A stretch of DNA of 64,000 nt from Liolophura sinensis (Eukaryota > Mollusca > Polyplacophora > Chitonida > Chitonidae), in the NCBI RefSeq assembly GCF_032854445.1, contig NC_088307.1, positions 11,852,017 through 11,916,016 of the forward strand, in the 5' to 3' direction. Positions 47,171 to 59,849 of the stretch are shown one piece after another. The position numbers and the translations under genes are program-made. The notes under the pieces were generated by a model that saw only the letters and a list, made by a program, of their open reading frames with translations, was not told the DNA's origin and did not search any database. Within the stretch, counting starts at the first letter, position 1. Each line of letters opens with the position of its first letter.

Positions 47171-48069
47171 TTACACCTTGGGCAGTTTAAGTTCGTCACA
47201 CTCGCCCCCTTTCTCGTCCAAATTTCTTCTCGGGAGCGGCACATGGTGGCGGATGGTAACTTCTCAGTGAAGCGTCAGTGTTGTGTATAGCTGTGGAATC
47301 CATGTTTTGCTGGAATGCCTGGGGATTTTCGTCTCCGGTCATCTCGGACTGAAGACTATTTTCACTCTCAGTGGCGGGTTTCAGATCACACAGAATATGG
47401 TATTCGTTTTGCTGTGTTGAGTTATTCTCTTTTGACTGAAATACTTCAGAATGTTTGCTTCCTGTGATCTCGGGCTGAATACTGCTTTCATTCTGATGGG
47501 TGGTTTTCAGGTCACACAGAATATGGTACTCGTTTTGTTCTGTTGAATGCACATTGTGCAGAAAGACTCTGGGGCTTTAGCTTAGTGGCTGAATTGTGTT
47601 TTCACTCTCATTAGTGGTTCTAAGATCAAACAGAACTTGGTACTGGTTCATTTCGGGCTGAATTTTGCTTTCATTGGTGTTTTTCACATCATACAGAACT
47701 TGGTACTCGTTCTGTTTTGCTGAATCCACATTCTGGTAAAAGGCTTTGGTATTTTCGTACATTTCGGACTGAATACTGTTTTCATTCCTGTTGGTGGTTT
47801 TCACATCACACAGAATATTACACTCCTGTGGTGAGGTGCATTGCATGGCGGCGGCACCATCCACACCTTTGTTTCTCGAATTTCTGTCCAAATCCACTTC
47901 TTCGTAGGCGCCAGTCTGCACGATAGCTGTTGAGCCAGCAGCATTGTCTTGGCCCGTGGAATCCGACAGGAAAACATTACAGTAAGCAGCGTTCGCTGTT
48001 ATTTGTCGTTCCACGGACGGCCGCATTAAGGTGTTACCAGTGCCATCGCCACTCTTTCTTTTACGTTTT
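47171..48069 (-). pseudogene. Gene 4 cytoplasmic tail exon, stop and frameshift
   Basis: Acceptor TCTGTAACAG at 48069; opens KRKRKSGDGTGNT, with YCNV, YEEV, YQVL and YHIL motifs. It is shorter than gene 2 because the 123-bp unit array is reduced. A TAA (47577-47579) interrupts the frame where gene 2 has CAA. Near the end the frame shifts, and the terminal motif reads GECDELKLPKV, with the tyrosine changed to cysteine. The damaged membrane exon adds to the case for a pseudogene, though a short tail ending at the TAA remains possible. Confidence 0.75.
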
Positions 48070-48659
48070 CTGTTACAGAAAAATGAAGTTCATGTTGAAC
48101 TTTCTAAACAGGTACACGGATATTACGAATGACCCGCAGTCCGTTTCAGAAAAGCTAAATGAATGCAATATATTCAAAACGGAATTCATCTTCCCACGCA
48201 ATGAATTGTACATCGTAAAGGTAGGAATAATTGCTCTCCCAAATTCCTACAAAGTAAATAATTCTTCTGCTTAGTTTTAAAATATTTCGTCTAGTTTGTT
48301 TCCTAACATACGCCTTTCCGTTAGTCGACCTCACGCAAAGTGACCCCAAAATGCCTGGTATGCTTTTGGAGGGAAACAAACTGCTCTATAAGTGGGCCTG
48401 ATGATATGACAGTCTGCCTTTTGAGTGAAAAGTGTGGGTCAGCTGACTGAAAAGTCTTAGTTATTCAGTTGAGCTAATTCAACTATATGAGCAGATGAAA
48501 GACTCTTTTGAGTTTTCCGACTAATCAAGTGAGTCAGCAATAGAACCAGATAAGCTTAATGACTCAGCTGATTGACCCATGTGACAATTTTTACTCAGTT
48601 AAATTAGCTTAATTTTATAACTTAGATTTTTAAGTCAGTTGACCCTAACCTTTCTTTTA

Positions 48660-49665
48660 GCTTTGATCGGTTGTTCTCTCTGTTAATCTGTGGTATAATC
48701 GGTCAATGTGTGGCACTGCCGATCTGTCTGTCTGGTGGTCTGTCTGGTTAATGGTTTGTTCTTTGAACGATCGATGCGTCAGCTTTTTTGGTGGGTTTGT
48801 TAGTCGGTCTGTCGGTCATTCCGTGGAACGGTTGGTCAGTATGTCGTAAGGACGTGTCTATTGGTTTGATCTGTTGGTTGGTTGGTCAATATGTTGGTTG
48901 GTTGGTCAACATCTTGGTAGGTTGGACAATATATTGATCGGAAGGTCAATACTTATTTATTATTACATTGGATTTTTACGCTCTACTTAATAATATTTCA
49001 CTTATACGAAGGTTGTCAGCATTATGGTTAGAGGAAACCGGGAACGGCCAGTGGGAAACCCACAACCATCCCCAGAATGCTGCAAGACCTTCTCATGTAC
49101 TGCCGGAGAGGAAGCCAGCATGCGCTTTGTCAATATGTTGGTCGGTTGGAAAATATCCTGGTCGGTGGAAAATATGCTGGTCGGTTGGTCAATATGTTTG
49201 TCGGTTTGACAGTACGTTGGACAATTAATTAACATGTTGGTCGATTGAACAGCACGTTGGTCGGTTGGTCACTATGCTGGTCGGTTGGTCAACATGTTAG
49301 TGGGTTAGTCAATATGTTGGTCGGTTGGTCAATATGCTGATCGGTTGATCAACATGATGGTCGCTTGGTCAACATGTTGGTGGCTTGGTCGGTTGATTAA
49401 CATATGTTGGACAATATGTTGGTCGGGTGGACAATATGTTGGTATGTTGGTCAATATACTGGTCGGTTGGACAGCATATTGGTGGGGTGGGCAACATGTT
49501 AGTTGGTTAAACAATATCTTGGTCGGCTGGACAGTATGTTCGTTGGTTGGACAATATGTTGGTGGATTGGAAAATATGTTGGTCGGTTGGACAGTGTGTT
49601 GGTCGGTTGGACAATATATAGGTCGGTTTGACAATACGTTGGTCTGTCAGTAAAATATTTAACAT
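48660..49665 (+). repeat. TTGGTCGGTTGGTCAATATG minisatellite, gene 4 copy
   Basis: Same unit as at 18916-19620, longer on the right side. A SINE (48948-49118) splits it. Confidence 0.85.
48948..49118 (-). repeat. SINE family 1 copy inside the minisatellite
   Basis: TACGCTCTACTTAATAATAT, ATTATGGTTAGAGGAAACCG and GAGGAAGCCAGCATG. Orthologous to 19240. Confidence 0.8.
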
Positions 49666-49778
49666 CCTATTTTTTAACATGGCTTATTCAATTAATAGCT
49701 GGCCAGAGTGCAGGAAGACACACCAATTTCGCCGGATGTCACAGCCGTTGGGAATATTCAATACTTCTTGAAACAAAT

Positions 49779-49829
49779 CCCCTCCTAAACCAACAACCAA
49801 GCCTGCAGTGAGTGCCGTGGACTTTGTGC
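49779..49829 (-). pseudogene. Gene 4 transmembrane exon, truncated
   Basis: The acceptor CTTCAG and the first 51 bp (GTKSTALTAGLVVGLGG) are present. Then the sequence jumps to DNA that in gene 2 lies about 0.2 kb downstream in the intron, so most of the hydrophobic helix, the stop-transfer and the donor are deleted. A protein from gene 4 would not be anchored by this exon. Confidence 0.75.
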
Positions 49830-51454
49830 CTGAAGAGGATTATAAAAAATGAACGGCAGAAAGAAATCATCACAAAATAAGCAATGTATATGACTTTCAA
49901 GTATGACACTGAGCGGAATCGCCTTATCAAAGTGTCACTTATCAAGATGCCATGGAGGCTCCTACGTGTAAACAAAAGAGACTGCTGCTTTGATCTTCTT
50001 ATTTCAAATTAAAGCAATGCCCAATTTCCACAAGATATAAAAATCTTAAGTTAGGAGTCTATGTGATACGGACTTACATCAGTTTCACATTTTAACGGGT
50101 ATAAACTTCTCGGCCTATTCAAGCTATGGTAACACCAAAGAATCCTTATTAACCACTTATTTTCTCGCTTGGTCTCGTGTGTCGTGATGTTACGTGACTT
50201 TTGCGAATGCCAATCTGTCAAGTGTAGCACTTTTTGCTTTAGGAAGAGAACATTCCTTATAAGTAAAGTTTTTCATTGTACGTTTTCATTAACTTCTACA
50301 GTCTGTTTCTGTTTCTTCCCCGCACAACTTCTGATGGAATAAATGAATGGCTATGAATTAACACCGCTATTTATGGTTAAGAACCCCTGATTGTGTACAG
50401 TCTAGAGCTTGTAATGCACGACTGCACCACTGAGATCCATCTTGTGGAGGGCAAAGATTCTTTGGTCAAGTTTTTCGATTGTTGTTCAAAGTCTGGTCTC
50501 TGCACCAAGGTAAGCAAAGTGGATTTATCAAGTGACAAAATCCTTATGTGACATCACTTTCTACAATATGATCAGAAAAGGACCCTCAAATATTCGGTGT
50601 TTTAAAGGCAATTTACTTGGGTTAACTGTTTTTAGTATATGTACTGAATAGCAAGCAGCGAAATATATAATACCATTGATTTGGCATTATGTGAAGTGAG
50701 AATTATTTAATAAACAATCTTTAGTACATTCACTTTTGAAAACTAGTGAATAGTAGTTTATACTGTAAAATATAAACGACTGAATTGAGAATCTGTTAAG
50801 TATCTGTGGCCGATTCGACAAACACAATTCTGACTTTAGTCAAAATTTGAAACCTTGCCACAGTGCTTAGTATTTGGTAATGGAACTTGAATTTTTGACA
50901 CATTTCCGTTTAGTGGGTTTTCATTTCACCTCTCACTCGAACAATATTTGTGGTATTAAACGTTCACTGAGAAATATCCTCTACTGATTATTTGTATAAC
51001 AGTGAAATACCAGGACTTTTTTTGCTGTCTGTGGCGGCTTACACCAGAAACGATTGCTAGTTCAAATTCACGAAATCACGATATTGTCAACGACAAATAA
51101 ATAGAATATTTCACAGTGAAAGATGAATACCATAAATATTTTTCATGAAAGGTCATCATTTCCCCATCTCAATATAAAAAATTCTGCTATTTATCCTTCA
51201 CCGTATAATATCCCCTTTCAATAACAATAATAAATGCTCTCAATAGTCAAATTCGATCATGAATAGTAATTTTTCCAACAAGCTACGCATGGTCGTGGGT
51301 TTTCCTCAGGCTTTGTCCAGTTTCCTCCCAAAATAATGCTGATCGTCATATTCTTGAGTATGGCGCGGAAAAAATACACCAGTCAGGTAAATAAACAAGA
51401 AATAAATGAATAGTAATAAATATTTCTCTCAGGTTTTAAGCCCTAGAACTCTAC
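49830..51454. other. Gene 4 intron between stalk and membrane exons
   Basis: Mosaic: 49900-50210 resembles 22240-22440, 50220-50400 resembles 58035-58200, 50630-50830 resembles 34070-34260, and from about 51003 it matches the left end of the window. No exon seen. A truncated SINE lies at 51275-51395. Confidence 0.55.
51275..51395 (+). repeat. SINE family 1 copy, partial
   Basis: TCCAACAAGCTACGCATGGT and TTCTTGAGTATGGCGCGGAA. Orthologous to 430-590. Confidence 0.75.
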
Positions 51455-51541
51455 CTGTGTCATTGTCTTCTTGTTTTTGTGCGCCGTTCTCACCTGTAAC
51501 TCCGTTATTCGGTGTACCGGTAGTATTCCTATCGCTTCGAG
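51455..51541 (-). CDS. Gene 4 stalk exon, second copy
   Basis: An 87-bp exon, phase 1-1, with the same TTGTPNNGVTGEN core and a GAQKQEDNDT end. Gene 1 shows only one such exon in the window, so gene 4 would have a longer stalk. The next exon expected is the membrane exon, of which only a stump remains at 49829. Confidence 0.7.
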
Positions 51542-51776
51542 CTGAAACAAAGGCGGTCGTTTGTTTACTTCCGCTTCTTGATCTTAGGATGCATGTATGT
51601 TTTAAATACTCACACGTCGCAGCTTGTTATCGCGCAGTGGTTTAGGATTTTTTTCTTGTTCTTTAAAATATTACATCAGCCAACCCAAAATATTTGTCTT
51701 AAACCAGACAATTTTGTATGCCAAGATGTGTGGCACAAGTTTAGGTTACCACGACACGAACATGTGCGCATGAGAC

Positions 51777-51965
51777 GGCTTCGGTGGCCTGATGGTTAGA
51801 GCGTCCGTCTTAAAGTCAGCTGCCCGTGGTCGTGGATTTTCCCTGGACTCTGTCTAGTTTCCTGCCAATATAACACAGACTGGCGTCGTATAAGTGAAAT
51901 ATTCTTGAGCATGGCGCAAAAAAAAAAAACAAAAAAAAAACACCAGTCAAGTAAATAAATAATAA
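51777..51965 (+). repeat. Chimeric SINE: family 2 head, family 1 3' end
   Basis: GGCTTCGGTGGCCTGATGGT head joined near 51822 to GTCGTGGATTTTCCCTGGAC and TAAGTGAAATATTCTTGAGC, ending A-rich. Probably formed by the local duplication of the stalk exon segment rather than by a new element. Confidence 0.65.
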
Positions 51966-52018
51966 ATAAATGAATAGTAATTAATATTTTTTCTGAAATT
52001 TAAACCATAGAACTCTAC

Positions 52019-52105
52019 CTGTGCCATTGTCGTCTTGTTTTTGTGCGTCGTTCTCACCCGTGACTCCGTTATTCGGTGTACCGGTAGTAATCTTAAAACT
52101 TGGAG
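52019..52105 (-). CDS. Gene 4 stalk exon, first copy
   Basis: An 87-bp exon, phase 1-1, acceptor TTTCAG and donor GTAGAG, core TTGTPNNGVTGEN, followed by DAQKQDDNGT. In transcription order it precedes the copy at 51541. Both copies lie in a local duplication of about 0.56 kb that also carries a SINE end. Confidence 0.7.
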
Positions 52106-52316
52106 CTGAAACAAAGATCGTCGTTTGTTTACTTCCCCTTCTTTATCTTTGGAATGCATGTATGTTTTAAATAGATACAATGGTGACGGATTTTTTCTTG
52201 TCCTTTAAAATATTACATCAGCCAACCCAAAACAGTTATGTCTTAAACCAGACAATGTTGCATGCCAAGATGTGTCGCACAAGTTCAGGTTACCACGGCA
52301 CGAACATGTGCGCACG

Positions 52317-52680
52317 AGACTGCTTCGGTGGCCTGATGGTTAGAGCGTCGGTCTCGAACTTCGGAAACCCGAAATCAAACACGGATCGGGCAATACCAAA
52401 GACTTTGAAAATGCTACTTGCTGCTGTGTTGCTTGGCGCTCAGCACTGAGAGGTTAGAAACAGGACTGGTGAGCCCGGTGTCAGTAAAATGTCACTGAGT
52501 TAGGTGTCATGCCTGATGCCTTTGTCATGATACTTCAGTGGCGGCAGCAGCCTGGAGGATTAGCCCTGCTGCAAGAAAACACAATATATGTATACACAGC
52601 CAATGACTCTTCGTCGCCATATGACTGAAACATTGTTAAGCAAGACGGAAAACCCCAAGCATGTATATGTATTTATGCGC
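52317..52680 (+). repeat. SINE family 2 copy
   Basis: Head GCTTCGGTGGCCTGATGGTT; 3' end with CTTCGTCGCCATATGACTGA and GGAAAACCCCAAGCATG, the most complete family 2 copy here. Confidence 0.82.
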
Positions 52681-52820
52681 ATGTGCACAGAACTATTTCC
52701 TGGCTCTGTCTGATATAACTTGATACATCTCACTCAGGCATTTCTGTTTTTGCCTTATTGAAATTGTTATCTTATATGTGAAATAATATGCTGTAGAACG
52801 TTTTTGGCTGTTGAACTAAC

Positions 52821-52946
52821 CAAGGCATTGTCCTGTAGATGACCGTGTAGAGTCTCCTGAACACTGACACAGGTACTTGTTAACGTCTGACGTTTCCACA
52901 CACATGGTGTTGTCAGGACAACTGCTCTTACCAGGACTGCAACTTT
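52821..52946 (-). CDS. Gene 4 EGF-like exon
   Basis: A 126-bp exon, phase 1-1, acceptor TTTGCAG, donor GTTAGT. Six cysteines: C-SPGKSS-C-PDNTM-C, loop VETSDVNKYL, C-Q-C and STGQC. Same framework as gene 1 (1448-1573) but a different loop between cysteines 3 and 4 and different residues after cysteine 5. The frame is open. Confidence 0.83.
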
Positions 52947-54654
52947 CTGCAAAAGAAAAAAATCAAGAATCGGCTTTTAAGGCACAAACAGTGATGCACT
53001 TATCCAAACTTAACTAATTATCATTCTTCTGCACAAAAAAATCATTGTGTACCCAAGTCTAGTATTTAGTAATAGTTATTGTATTGATGTCCTGCTTTTA
53101 AGTCAAATCAGAAACAATATTGATAGCTGTGATTGCCATCCTCCTTAGTTTCTTATTGTTTTGAATTATCTGTAAGTTCATTGTCAGTGTCTTCGAAAGC
53201 CGGAATGTGGTGTCTACCTGTGGGTGTGTGGTGGTGGGGGTGGGGGGTGGGGGGAAGGGGAGCTGTATATTTTCTGCCCACACACTTTTCGATCCAACCA
53301 TATAAAAACAATACATCACGATAAATGTTGATTGCTTTCTTCACTGTTTTGAATCCGATGTTAAAACATTTCTTTTACATTGTTTAAACAGATTAGCGGA
53401 TTGTAATTTTATTGGTCACACATACATGGTATCTGAAATTATGTAATTTGCAAGATTGGTCAATGTAACTCAACATTCAAACAGAGTGAAAACTCACGTC
53501 CATTAATCCTCCGGTAGGCCTGTTATCCTCCAGCACCCAGCAAAACTTGCCCTATTTTGTGGCATATTTTCAGCAAAGCGATAATACGTTGAAACGATGC
53601 TAATATTTGATGGAGCCATGCCTGCATGTTTTCTATCACAAAGAACGTAAGAACATATATCGAGTTTACATGGGTTATTATCATAATGCTGGATAGGAAT
53701 TGCCTTTTGTGATTTTGTGGATGCTTGTAGCTCTCCGATCAGATGATCTCCATCTTAGCACACAAATTTTCAATATTTTCAAGTTTTAAGGCTGCGTACA
53801 TCTGTTTGTAATTACTTTAATTGGTCGAAACGGCATCCAGGACGTGTCTCTGGACATCTAGAATCTCGGAGCTTCCGGGCCCTGGGCAGCCATTGGAACC
53901 TGGCCTACAATTGACAGGGATAGCCGTTCCGCTTGCCTTGTACAACCCTACCACCGCTACACATCGCTATCTACAGGTCTGATTATACTCTTGTCAATGT
54001 GAAATAAACATTGTTCAGTTTATCCACTTACGCTGTGAGGTTAAATATTTTACAACTCACATTGCGCGTATCAGCATTAAAACGGGAAGTCAGTATATAC
54101 ATGTAAAATATGGAAGCGAGCCGAAAATACATTTGCGCCAAAATTTTTAGTATAGGTTTCTTCATCACAACCCTGAGGATGGATATATTTTTATTAAAAC
54201 ACGTTCAAACGCCCATACGGCTATATAGTGTATGATCACACAGGGAATGATGGCGTGGCAAATATGACCGACTTTACATTCCCTATTGTTTCACAATTAG
54301 TAATAGTGGAGTTCTAACTCTTTTATCTCAAAAGGTGAAAAAGACCCACTGTACCATGTGACCTGTTAAAATGTTAGGCAAATATATTTTATAGCATTTA
54401 CCATAACGTAGCCGTCTACAGAATGAGTTTCGAGAAAGGCTATTAAGAGTAAACAGACAGGCCATCTAAAAAATAAACTACACTACTCGAGTAGAGAGTA
54501 CTCTACGTACAAACGCCCAAAGTAAAAAACGCCCAAACTTGTAGCCAGACAAAGTGGTTTGATGTTCATGTACAACACTTCTCCCTCTTTATAAGCACGC
54601 TAATTTGACCATTTTCTTGTCTATGTATTTTTTCTATCATTTCCCTTTTCAGTT

Positions 54655-54735
<81 letters not shown>

Positions 54736-54738
54736 CTC
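52947..54738. other. Gene 4 intron between EGF and module B
   Basis: Alignable with 36983-39402 and, apart from the 1.3-kb insertion, with 1574-5846. G-rich tract at 53221-53264; ends in the (TA)n array 54659-54734 that invades the exon. Confidence 0.65.
54659..54734. repeat. (TA)n microsatellite invading an exon
   Basis: About 38 TA units between AGTTATTC and AACTCTTACATC. It replaces the donor and the last third of gene 4 module B. Confidence 0.92.
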
Positions 54739-54831
54739 TTACATCATTGCTGGATGAACATTCACACTTGTCCTGCTTACATTCTGCTTTGTAACCACAT
54801 AGCTGATCCCCACATTCTGTAACGCCTTTAC
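54739..54831 (-). pseudogene. Gene 4 module B exon truncated by a (TA)n array
   Basis: The acceptor (TAG at 54832-54834) and the first 31 codons up to CECSSSNDV match module B, with five of six cysteines. Then the exon gives way to about 75 bp of (TA)n. The last third of the exon (sixth cysteine, WFC) and the GTAAGT donor are missing. In gene 3 the same kind of array sits about 100 bp beyond the donor, so the array end has shifted into the exon by a deletion. Skipping this exon would keep the reading frame. Confidence 0.8.
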
Positions 54832-56389
54832 CTACATGGAAACAAAGCGGTGAAACGACTTCTAGCACGTGCAGTTTGTAGGCCGAATTGAATTAGACTG
54901 TCTGCATCCTTTATTCTAAGCTCTATGATGTTGGTTAGGCTGCTGTAGTTTTTTTTCCTTTAACCGTTCGCCTCTATTCATCTGTCTGCAAAATCAGTCA
55001 TACTCATAACATAAATTGCCTTTCGTTAGTTACACGTAACAACACAATCTCTACACACTGAAGCTAAAGAACTTTTTTTCTGATTTATAACGTTCAACTC
55101 CATTAGCCTTGTTAAGACATGAAGAAGGCGTTTCTATAAGTGACGTCATTATTAGTCAATTCTTCAAAAGCAAGTGGCATGCTGGATATTGGACGGAGTT
55201 CAATATGTTTTGACGAAAGGTGACAGCACTTACCTAATCTGCTATCCACTTAAATTTAAACCCTGTTTCTGAGACTGTCATATCTGACCTTATCTGCCGG
55301 ATTTTAGTGTAATATAGTTTTTTTTCAGTGTATGATCCCCACAGCAGTATGGTTTTAGAGTTGCATGTTAGGAAATTCTGCAGAAGATAAAAAAGTAGAC
55401 TATCCGCTGAGGCAGAAGCGTAGCTGTGTTGCTGCGTGATGTTTGTTCTAGCCGCATGTTGGTGAAGCTTTTGTAAAAAAATGACTGTCCGCGCCCATTT
55501 CCCCTGCATGTCACCTATTTCTGAATAATTACGACATCACCCGAAGCAATGAGTTCTTGGTATTGAAACCAGGCTGATGGAGTTTAACATGATGCACTAG
55601 AAAGTACTCTAACTGCATTTCCTTTGCAGTAATATAGACGAACAACATATTAATCTCTAGAGCTTGTGTTGTTACGTGTCACCAAAGAAAGGCAATCTTG
55701 GCAGCGAGTATGACTGATTTTACAGACAAATCGATATAGGCGAGTGGGTAAAAGAAACAGATAATAGTGCAGTCTAACAATGATTCAGAAGCCTCTGACC
55801 AATGAGGTGGCTGTAAACTCAAGTCCAGCCCATGCTGGCTTCTTCTCAAATCGTACGCGAGAAGGTCTTTCAGCAACCTGCGGATGGTCGTGGATTTCCA
55901 AAGGCTCTGCCCGCTTTCTTCCCACTATAGTGATGGCCACAGTCGTAGGAGTGAAGTATGGGGTAAAACAGCAATCAAATAAATTAATAAATTTATAATG
56001 TTGTGATTTATTGATTGACATGTCTGGAAATGAATATTACAAAGATTTATAGTTATTCAATAATCCACGTGTAAGCCATGTAAATTAGGTCCAGGAAACC
56101 AGACAGACCCAGAGCGAAACCACAGCACCACGTCAAGTACCACAAAAACCTCCTGAGTTGCAATCACTGTAGTGATTTAAGTACTTATTGATATCAAAGA
56201 TATCATATTATGTTCTCTTTGGCGTGTTAGCTTTTTGGTGAAATTCATAATTTTATAAAATTTAGCTGATAACAAATATAACTACTAGTATCTAATCTAA
56301 CTAACCACTGATGAATAAACAAACTGTTTCTCACGATATGATAAAATGTTCCACATGAATAAAGGAACATGTAAGCATATTTAACTTAC
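54832..56389. other. Gene 4 intron between modules B and A
   Basis: Alignable with 39541-41097. One SINE (55780-55995). No exon seen. Confidence 0.6.
55780..55995 (+). repeat. SINE family 1 copy
   Basis: AAGTCCAGCCCATGCTGGCT, CAACCTGCGGATGGTCGTGG; orthologous to 6965 and 40500. Confidence 0.85.
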
Positions 56390-56536
56390 CCACACAGTAA
56401 AACAGACTAAAAGGATTGCCATTCCGTTGCCTTAATGTCTCGTTGTCGGACTGGCATACACACCGTTCGGTGGTTCTGTCACATTTTGATCCATATCCAC
56501 ATTTTGCAATGCTGTTACATACCACAGGTTCCAGAC
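56390..56536 (-). CDS. Gene 4 exon 2: EB/EGF-like module A
   Basis: A 147-bp exon, phase 1-1, with the same acceptor AAAG and donor GTAAGT. It encodes GLEPVVCNSIAKC and the conserved C-x5-C-x6-C-x-C and last C. Almost identical to the gene 3 copy. All six cysteines and the frame are kept. Confidence 0.82.
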
Positions 56537-57344
56537 CTTTGAGCAGAAACCCACAAAATTCAGTTTAATTGGTTGTAGTTTGTGTACTGTATAAAAAGGA
56601 AAGTAAAAATACATCATACTTGTATAATAATGTACATTAATCCTACATTAATACACGTACACTGAGACTTATTCTCATAGTAAAAACAAGGCATTCAGAG
56701 AACACTGGTAGCTTGCCTGATTGAGCAGTTGGTGAAACTGCATGATGTTCAAGTCAGGTGATACGTTCAAATACTGACCACTAAATTATTATAAAGTAGA
56801 ATGACATTGACCTGTCAGATATCATAATCAGACATTCACAGATATTCACAGATATAATGCGTGTGAAATATAAAATTCTGAGTACAACATCACGATAAGG
56901 AAGTGTGTCTTCAGCTTGCTCATTTAGCTGTTTGCATGAAAAACATTATTACGCTATGTACCTGAAAGGAAAACAAGAACAACAATTAGAATGTCATTAT
57001 TGTTAAGCATGTATATGTTTAGATGATGTAAAAGATATCCACAAAGTTTCAGGGAAATTGGTGCAATACTTTAGCAGGAGTTGCAGGGACAAAATCAGTG
57101 TACATGAAATTCATCTTTGTACTAAGGATCGGAACGGGAGTAAAATATCCCCTGCAATGTAGCCGCATGGACAATACACGAAGAGCACCATTACGCAATG
57201 TCCTAAATGGGGGTAATTATGAACATAATTTCAGGGGTTCAGATGATAAGCAAGATGTATGGTAAACTTATTGAAAATTCAACGCAATAGCTTGAGAAGA
57301 GATTCATGGTAAAAACTGTGTCTATGGACAGATACACAGAAGGC

Positions 57345-57700
57345 GACAGAGGGTGATTCCAGTACACCATTCTATTCATTCCATGTGCTAACTCATACAT
57401 AGCTATACTGAGAGCGCTATTTGAGCCCACAGTCAACTCATAAACAGAGTGTTTACGTTTAGGAATACTTCCTCAACTAAATCAAGCTAATCTTGTTGAT
57501 GAAAGATGACATTTTAGCCCTCTCTGGGTTGGGAGAGTGGTGAGCTACACGGGTAAAAAGGACTGCATCAGCAGTTTTCTTTGCAGCCAGAAATCGACAG
57601 AAGACATCAAGGATATGTTTTGTAACAGTTTAGGGTATTCTGTCGTGGGTGTGTTAACAATCAACTGTTGACCTCAGGTCTAAATATCCAAATGGTCAAT
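57345..57700. other. Insertion of about 350 bp specific to gene 4
   Basis: In genes 1 and 3 the sequence passes directly from the CACAGAAGGCAACAC region to AAATATCCAA; here about 350 bp intervene. Not recognised; no terminal repeats seen. Confidence 0.5.
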
Positions 57701-59575
57701 GCCAAATGGCACACAGCAGGGGTCTTTCCATGACCCCAAACATCAAAGGAAACTGCAAGCTTTTGATTCTTGTAGAGAGACAATCACCATCTCAATTGTC
57801 TGTCCGAGGGTGCCATGGATGTTTTATCAACATCTTGCTTCTTTATTTTACGTCCTAGTTACATGGTGGCTTTAAATACGGAACCCTGGAAGTGGGCAGT
57901 CATTGGTTTGATGTATAGTCAAGCTGTCTGGATAAAGAACATTTCTCTTCTCATCCGAAAAGCAAAGTAAAGTAATTCATGCAACTCACTCTAAAACATG
58001 ATTGTTCGTGGACGTTTTGACGTTCATGTTAAATCTGTCAAGCGTAGCACGTTTTGTTTCAGACACAGAACATTCCTTACAAGAAAGATTATTCACTGTA
58101 CGCATTCATTAACTCCTACGGTATGTTTCTGTTTCTCCCCCGCACTACTTCTAGAAGAATAAATGAATGACTGTGGATTAACACCGCTATTTGTGGTTGA
58201 AAACTAGTGTTTGTGTAGAACTGTGCTTGTTGTAGAATTTTCCATGAACCTAATCTTCTCGCAATATCAGAGCTATCATCAAAACAATGAATGATGCCTG
58301 ACTACTCTTTTTGCATAGTAGTGTCGTCATCAACGAATGATATATCCATTAAGAAATCATTAGCTTTAGGGCCTATCCAGTTAATGCATTTATGGATGTA
58401 TAACAATATATCTGTGCATTTTAATGTAGTAGTTTAGCAGACTGATATTATCAAGTGACACAATCCTTGTGTGAAATCCTTGTTCACAATATGGTCAGAA
58501 AAGGCCACTCCAGTATCCGGTGATTTAAAGGCAATTTACTCGGTTTAAAAATTTGAAAAAAGTATTCCATCTAACATATACTTCTCAAGAAGGTTTTGTT
58601 TTCTTTTGTCTAACTTCAAAGTAAACATTCACACTCTGAAAAGAGTATTGCGGAATAATTTAATCCTTTAACTTAATGTTTTTCCGCAGCTTTCAGTTGC
58701 CAGTACTCTTGATGGAATGTCAAAAAAATTGATCAAAAGTTTGCTGTAATATTGTATTTTTCAGGCTTGTTGATCACAGGTAAGGAAATGACACGAACGT
58801 TTACTTACCTGAGCTAATCTACCCCAGGGTAATGATGGGTATAAATAAACGGAGTACAAAGCTGGGCATATTAACTGTTGATAAACTGTTAGCTAAAAAC
58901 CTTCCAAACCTTGTAAATGAAAATGCAACTGAATATTCAGCTAATAGAGTATATGAAATACAGACAAAATGTATACTGCCCATCTTTCTTTGCTCCACGA
59001 ACAATACAAACCACCCTTTTAAATTCGTCCTATTATATTATTCACGGAGAGTCCACGATGCACTATGGAGAGTCCATGTCTTAATTTACTTCTACTGACC
59101 CTATAAACATGTTAGTACCAATTAGGTTTGACCACCTCAGATGGTACCAATATCATATCTGGCTCATGAGCTATTAATAGACGTTATCCAAGATGCTTTT
59201 AAACTTTTCAGTTAGCTAAGGTATGGCCAAAGTTTAAATTTCACAGCTTCCAAAGGTGACGGGTTTATACTGGGTTGTCAGTAAATGAGCAAATCGGTGT
59301 GGCAGAAACCTGCAGATGGTCGTAGAAGTTAAATATTCACTTAGAGTTATGGTCATAATTACAATAATTTCTGAACGATATATTGAGTTACAAAATGGTT
59401 CACTTCCTGGATTACCACTCACTCTAATATGTTATTCATAGGCAGATATGCATTTTTCTGTCAGAGGCTAAACGCTGCAGTGTGGGCATAAAAGTCCTCA
59501 AGATTCTTATATCTATTGATGTCATTTTAACGACACACTCAACCATATAGATATATGTGTGTATGTTTTCCAACG

Positions 59576-59576
<1 letters not shown>

Positions 59577-59671
<95 letters not shown>

Positions 59672-59672
59672 G
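59577..59672. repeat. (TA)n microsatellite
   Basis: Nearly pure TA/AT tract with two interruptions; the gene 1 copy at about 12620 has CAATATACGCAACGTGG instead. Confidence 0.92.
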
Positions 59673-59849
59673 CTTTCGAAGCTTTGGCATTCAAATATCC
59701 CCACCGTATTTGTTGAAGACAAGTGGTCTTCAATTTTCAGTCTCCAGGATTGAACCCGCAGTCTTCCTTAGTGACAATAGTACACATGTAGAAGCAGGTA
59801 GCAACCCCTACACACATTAGACAATATAATTGTACATTTGAGGGTCTGG

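Larger units (their letters stand above)
48070..49778. other. Gene 4 intron between membrane and tail exons
   Basis: Alignable with 18547-19882, with the same minisatellite and nested SINE. No exon seen. Confidence 0.65.
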
